Shown one piece after another: positions 4,996-6,414 of a stretch of DNA of 6,414 bases (its first letter is position 1; each line of letters begins with the position of its first letter). This DNA comes from Candidatus Latescibacterota bacterium (GTDB lineage: Bacteria > JAAXHH01). The notes below the pieces were generated by a model, which was given only the letters and a program-made list of their open reading frames with translations, was not told where the DNA came from and did not search any database. The stretch covers positions 1 to 6,414 of the forward strand of contig JAJECR010000017.1 in assembly GCA_022821935.1 (NCBI GenBank), given 5' to 3'. A program made the position numbers and the translations under genes.

Positions 4996-6315
4996 ATGAC
5001 CACGCAGAATAGGCTGGTACGCGAATACGACAAGTTCCTTGACTGCGTGCACTGCGGCCTGTGCCTGCCGGCCTGCCCGACGTATTCGGAACTGGGCGTC
5101 GAAATGGATTCCCCTCGCGGCCGCATCCACCTGATGCGGGCCTACGCGGACGGGCGCATTGATCTCACGGATAACTTCGAGATGCACATCGACCAGTGCC
5201 TGAACTGCCGGGCGTGTGAATCGGCATGTCCCTCGGGAGTCCACTACGGCAGCCTGGTCGAGGCGGCCCGTGCCGAAATCGTTGAAAAGCGTCCACGGTC
5301 CGCGTCCGACAGGGTCCTCAGATGGCTGGTTTTCGAAAAGCTGTTGCCGTCGCGATTCAAACTCTCCGTCCTGTTTCTTCCCATGCGAATCTACCAGTCT
5401 ACGGGACTGCAATGGCTCGTTCGCAGGCTGGGATTGACAAAGCTGCTTCCGTCCCGTTTGCGCGACATGGAATCCATGATGCCCGCCCTGCCCGATCCTT
5501 CATTGAAGGGTCAGTTGAAGCACTTCATGCCGGCCCGGGGAGCGGCGTCCTGCCGCGTGGGTATGGTAACGGGTTGCGTGATGAACGAAATGTTCACCCA
5601 CGTAAACGTCGCCACGGCGAGGGTGTTGAATGAAAATGGATGTGACGTCGTGATTCCCCGGCAGCAGACCTGCTGCGGCGCGCTACAGGTACACGGCGGG
5701 GAACGCGGCATCGCGGAGGCGCTCGCCCGAAAGAACATCGATACCTTTGAAGAGGCGGAAGTGGACGCCGTCATCATAAACGCCGCGGGCTGCGGGGCCC
5801 AGTTGAAAGAATACGGCGAACTCCTGGCCGGCGATCCCGCGTACCGGGACCGCGCTCTTGACTTTTCCGCCAGGGTAAAAGACGTGCACGAGTTTCTTGC
5901 CGGGATACCGGTCAAAGAGGAGATGGGGACCATCGAAGCAAGGGTCGCCTATCACGACGCCTGCCACCTCGCCCATGGCCAGCGCATCCGCGAGCAGCCA
6001 CGCGACCTGCTGAGCCGCATTCCCGGCCTGGAACTCGTAGAACTGGAAGAATCGGACTCGTGCTGCGGCAGCGCCGGGGTATACAACATCACCCATCCCG
6101 ATATGGCGGACCGGTTACTTGACCGGAAAATGGGGCATGTCAGCCAGGCGCGGCCCGACGTGGTGGCGACCGGCAACCCTGGATGTATCCTTCAGATTCA
6201 GCATGGGGTCCGGCGCGAGGGAAGGGATATCGAGGTCCTGCACCCCGTGGAACTGCTCGACCGGGCCTACCGCATCAAGCGTGAAGGAACGGAAACCGGA
6301 GCGAAAGACGGATGA
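4996..6315 (+). CDS. glcF: Glycolate oxidase iron-sulfur subunit (GlcF-type)
   Basis: A 439-residue iron-sulfur protein that carries electrons from an FAD-dependent 2-hydroxyacid (glycolate) oxidase subunit towards the respiratory chain; it acts at the cytoplasmic face of the membrane. Two 4Fe-4S ferredoxin motifs lie at the N-terminus: C17, C20, C23, C27 (CVHCGLCLPACP) and C68, C71, C74, C78 (CLNCRACESACP). Two cysteine-rich CCG domains follow: C194, C226-C227 (TCCGALQVHGGE) and C266, then C323 (YHDACHLAHGQR), C356-C357 (SCCGSAG) and C397. This architecture and length match GlcF; LutA/LldE-type proteins lack the ferredoxin half. Hydrophobic stretches near 107-130 are too interrupted for a clear membrane anchor. 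The ATG at 4996 is the only start close to the first ferredoxin motif, with no strong Shine-Dalgarno. The flavoprotein subunits GlcD and GlcE are not adjacent. The next gene overlaps its stop by ATGA. Confidence 0.9.
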   Translation: MTTQNRLVREYDKFLDCVHCGLCLPACPTYSELGVEMDSPRGRIHLMRAYADGRIDLTDNFEMHIDQCLNCRACESACPSGVHYGSLVEAARAEIVEKRPRSASDRVLRWLVFEKLLPSRFKLSVLFLPMRIYQSTGLQWLVRRLGLTKLLPSRLRDMESMMPALPDPSLKGQLKHFMPARGAASCRVGMVTGCVMNEMFTHVNVATARVLNENGCDVVIPRQQTCCGALQVHGGERGIAEALARKNIDTFEEAEVDAVIINAAGCGAQLKEYGELLAGDPAYRDRALDFSARVKDVHEFLAGIPVKEEMGTIEARVAYHDACHLAHGQRIREQPRDLLSRIPGLELVELEESDSCCGSAGVYNITHPDMADRLLDRKMGHVSQARPDVVATGNPGCILQIQHGVRREGRDIEVLHPVELLDRAYRIKREGTETGAKDG

Positions 6316-6414
6316 ATATCGACTTGAAAATCGGGCGTATCGGATCTGAAATCGATACCACCGTAATCATCGGGCTGTTCAAAGCGGATAGACTGGAGGA
6401 AGGCGACGCTCCGG
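6312..6414 (+). CDS. Partial CDS, N-terminus resembling M17 leucyl aminopeptidase
   Basis: An ATG at 6312 overlaps the glcF stop (ATGA) and opens a frame that runs 34 codons to the window end. GGAG ten bases upstream (6298-6301), inside glcF, supports initiation, and the overlap implies translational coupling. The visible residues start MNIDLKIGRIGSEIDTTVII and continue GLFKADRLEEGDAP. A short beta strand, then an I/V-V-G-x-F segment with a following basic-Leu, is the pattern of the N-terminal domain of M17 leucyl aminopeptidases. Their catalytic residues lie far downstream and cannot be checked. The gene is probably real; the family is a suggestion from 34 residues. Confidence 0.55.
   Translation, partial: MNIDLKIGRIGSEIDTTVIIGLFKADRLEEGDAP

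Overview
The window is GC-rich bacterial chromosome with ordinary, densely packed genes. There are no phage, transposon, CRISPR or plasmid signatures. The mix of a multiheme c-type cytochrome, sugar-acid catabolic enzymes and a HEAT-repeat/zinc-site protein suggests an uncultivated environmental lineage; a Gemmatimonadota, Latescibacterota or Planctomycetota-like group would fit. This is inferred from gene content only and is not demonstrated.

Layout, left to right: (1) the 5' half of a tRNA-Phe gene on the minus strand (1-45), cut by the window edge, with a clear sigma70-type promoter behind it; (2) a minus-strand gene for a secreted five-heme cytochrome c (188-964); (3) a divergent intergenic region (965-1211) with candidate promoters in both directions; (4) a plus-strand run of three closely spaced genes: an FAH-superfamily enzyme of the 2-keto-3-deoxy-arabinonate dehydratase type, a small HEAT-repeat protein with a C-terminal Cys4 site, and a beta-decarboxylating dehydrogenase of the D-malate/tartrate dehydrogenase type (1212-3766); (5) a convergent minus-strand DapA/NAL-family lyase (3808-4692); (6) a roughly 300-bp divergent intergenic region with a good plus-strand promoter and a perfect 10-bp inverted repeat just downstream of it; (7) a glycolate-oxidase iron-sulfur subunit (GlcF-type, 4996-6315), overlapping by ATGA the start of a gene cut by the window edge that resembles the N-terminus of an M17 leucyl aminopeptidase.

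Functional theme (inference): the FAH-type dehydratase, the pyruvate-aldolase-fold lyase, the hydroxyacid dehydrogenase and GlcF could all serve degradation of sugar acids. 2-Keto-3-deoxy acids can be dehydrated towards 2-oxoglutarate semialdehyde, or cleaved to pyruvate plus an aldehyde such as glycolaldehyde. Glycolate would then be oxidised to glyoxylate by a GlcF-containing oxidase. The genes are not in one operon, so this is a hypothesis about the neighbourhood. I saw no clearly novel system; the best leads are the inverted repeat upstream of glcF, the HEAT/zinc protein between two catabolic enzymes, and the GlcF subunit with no adjacent GlcD/GlcE.
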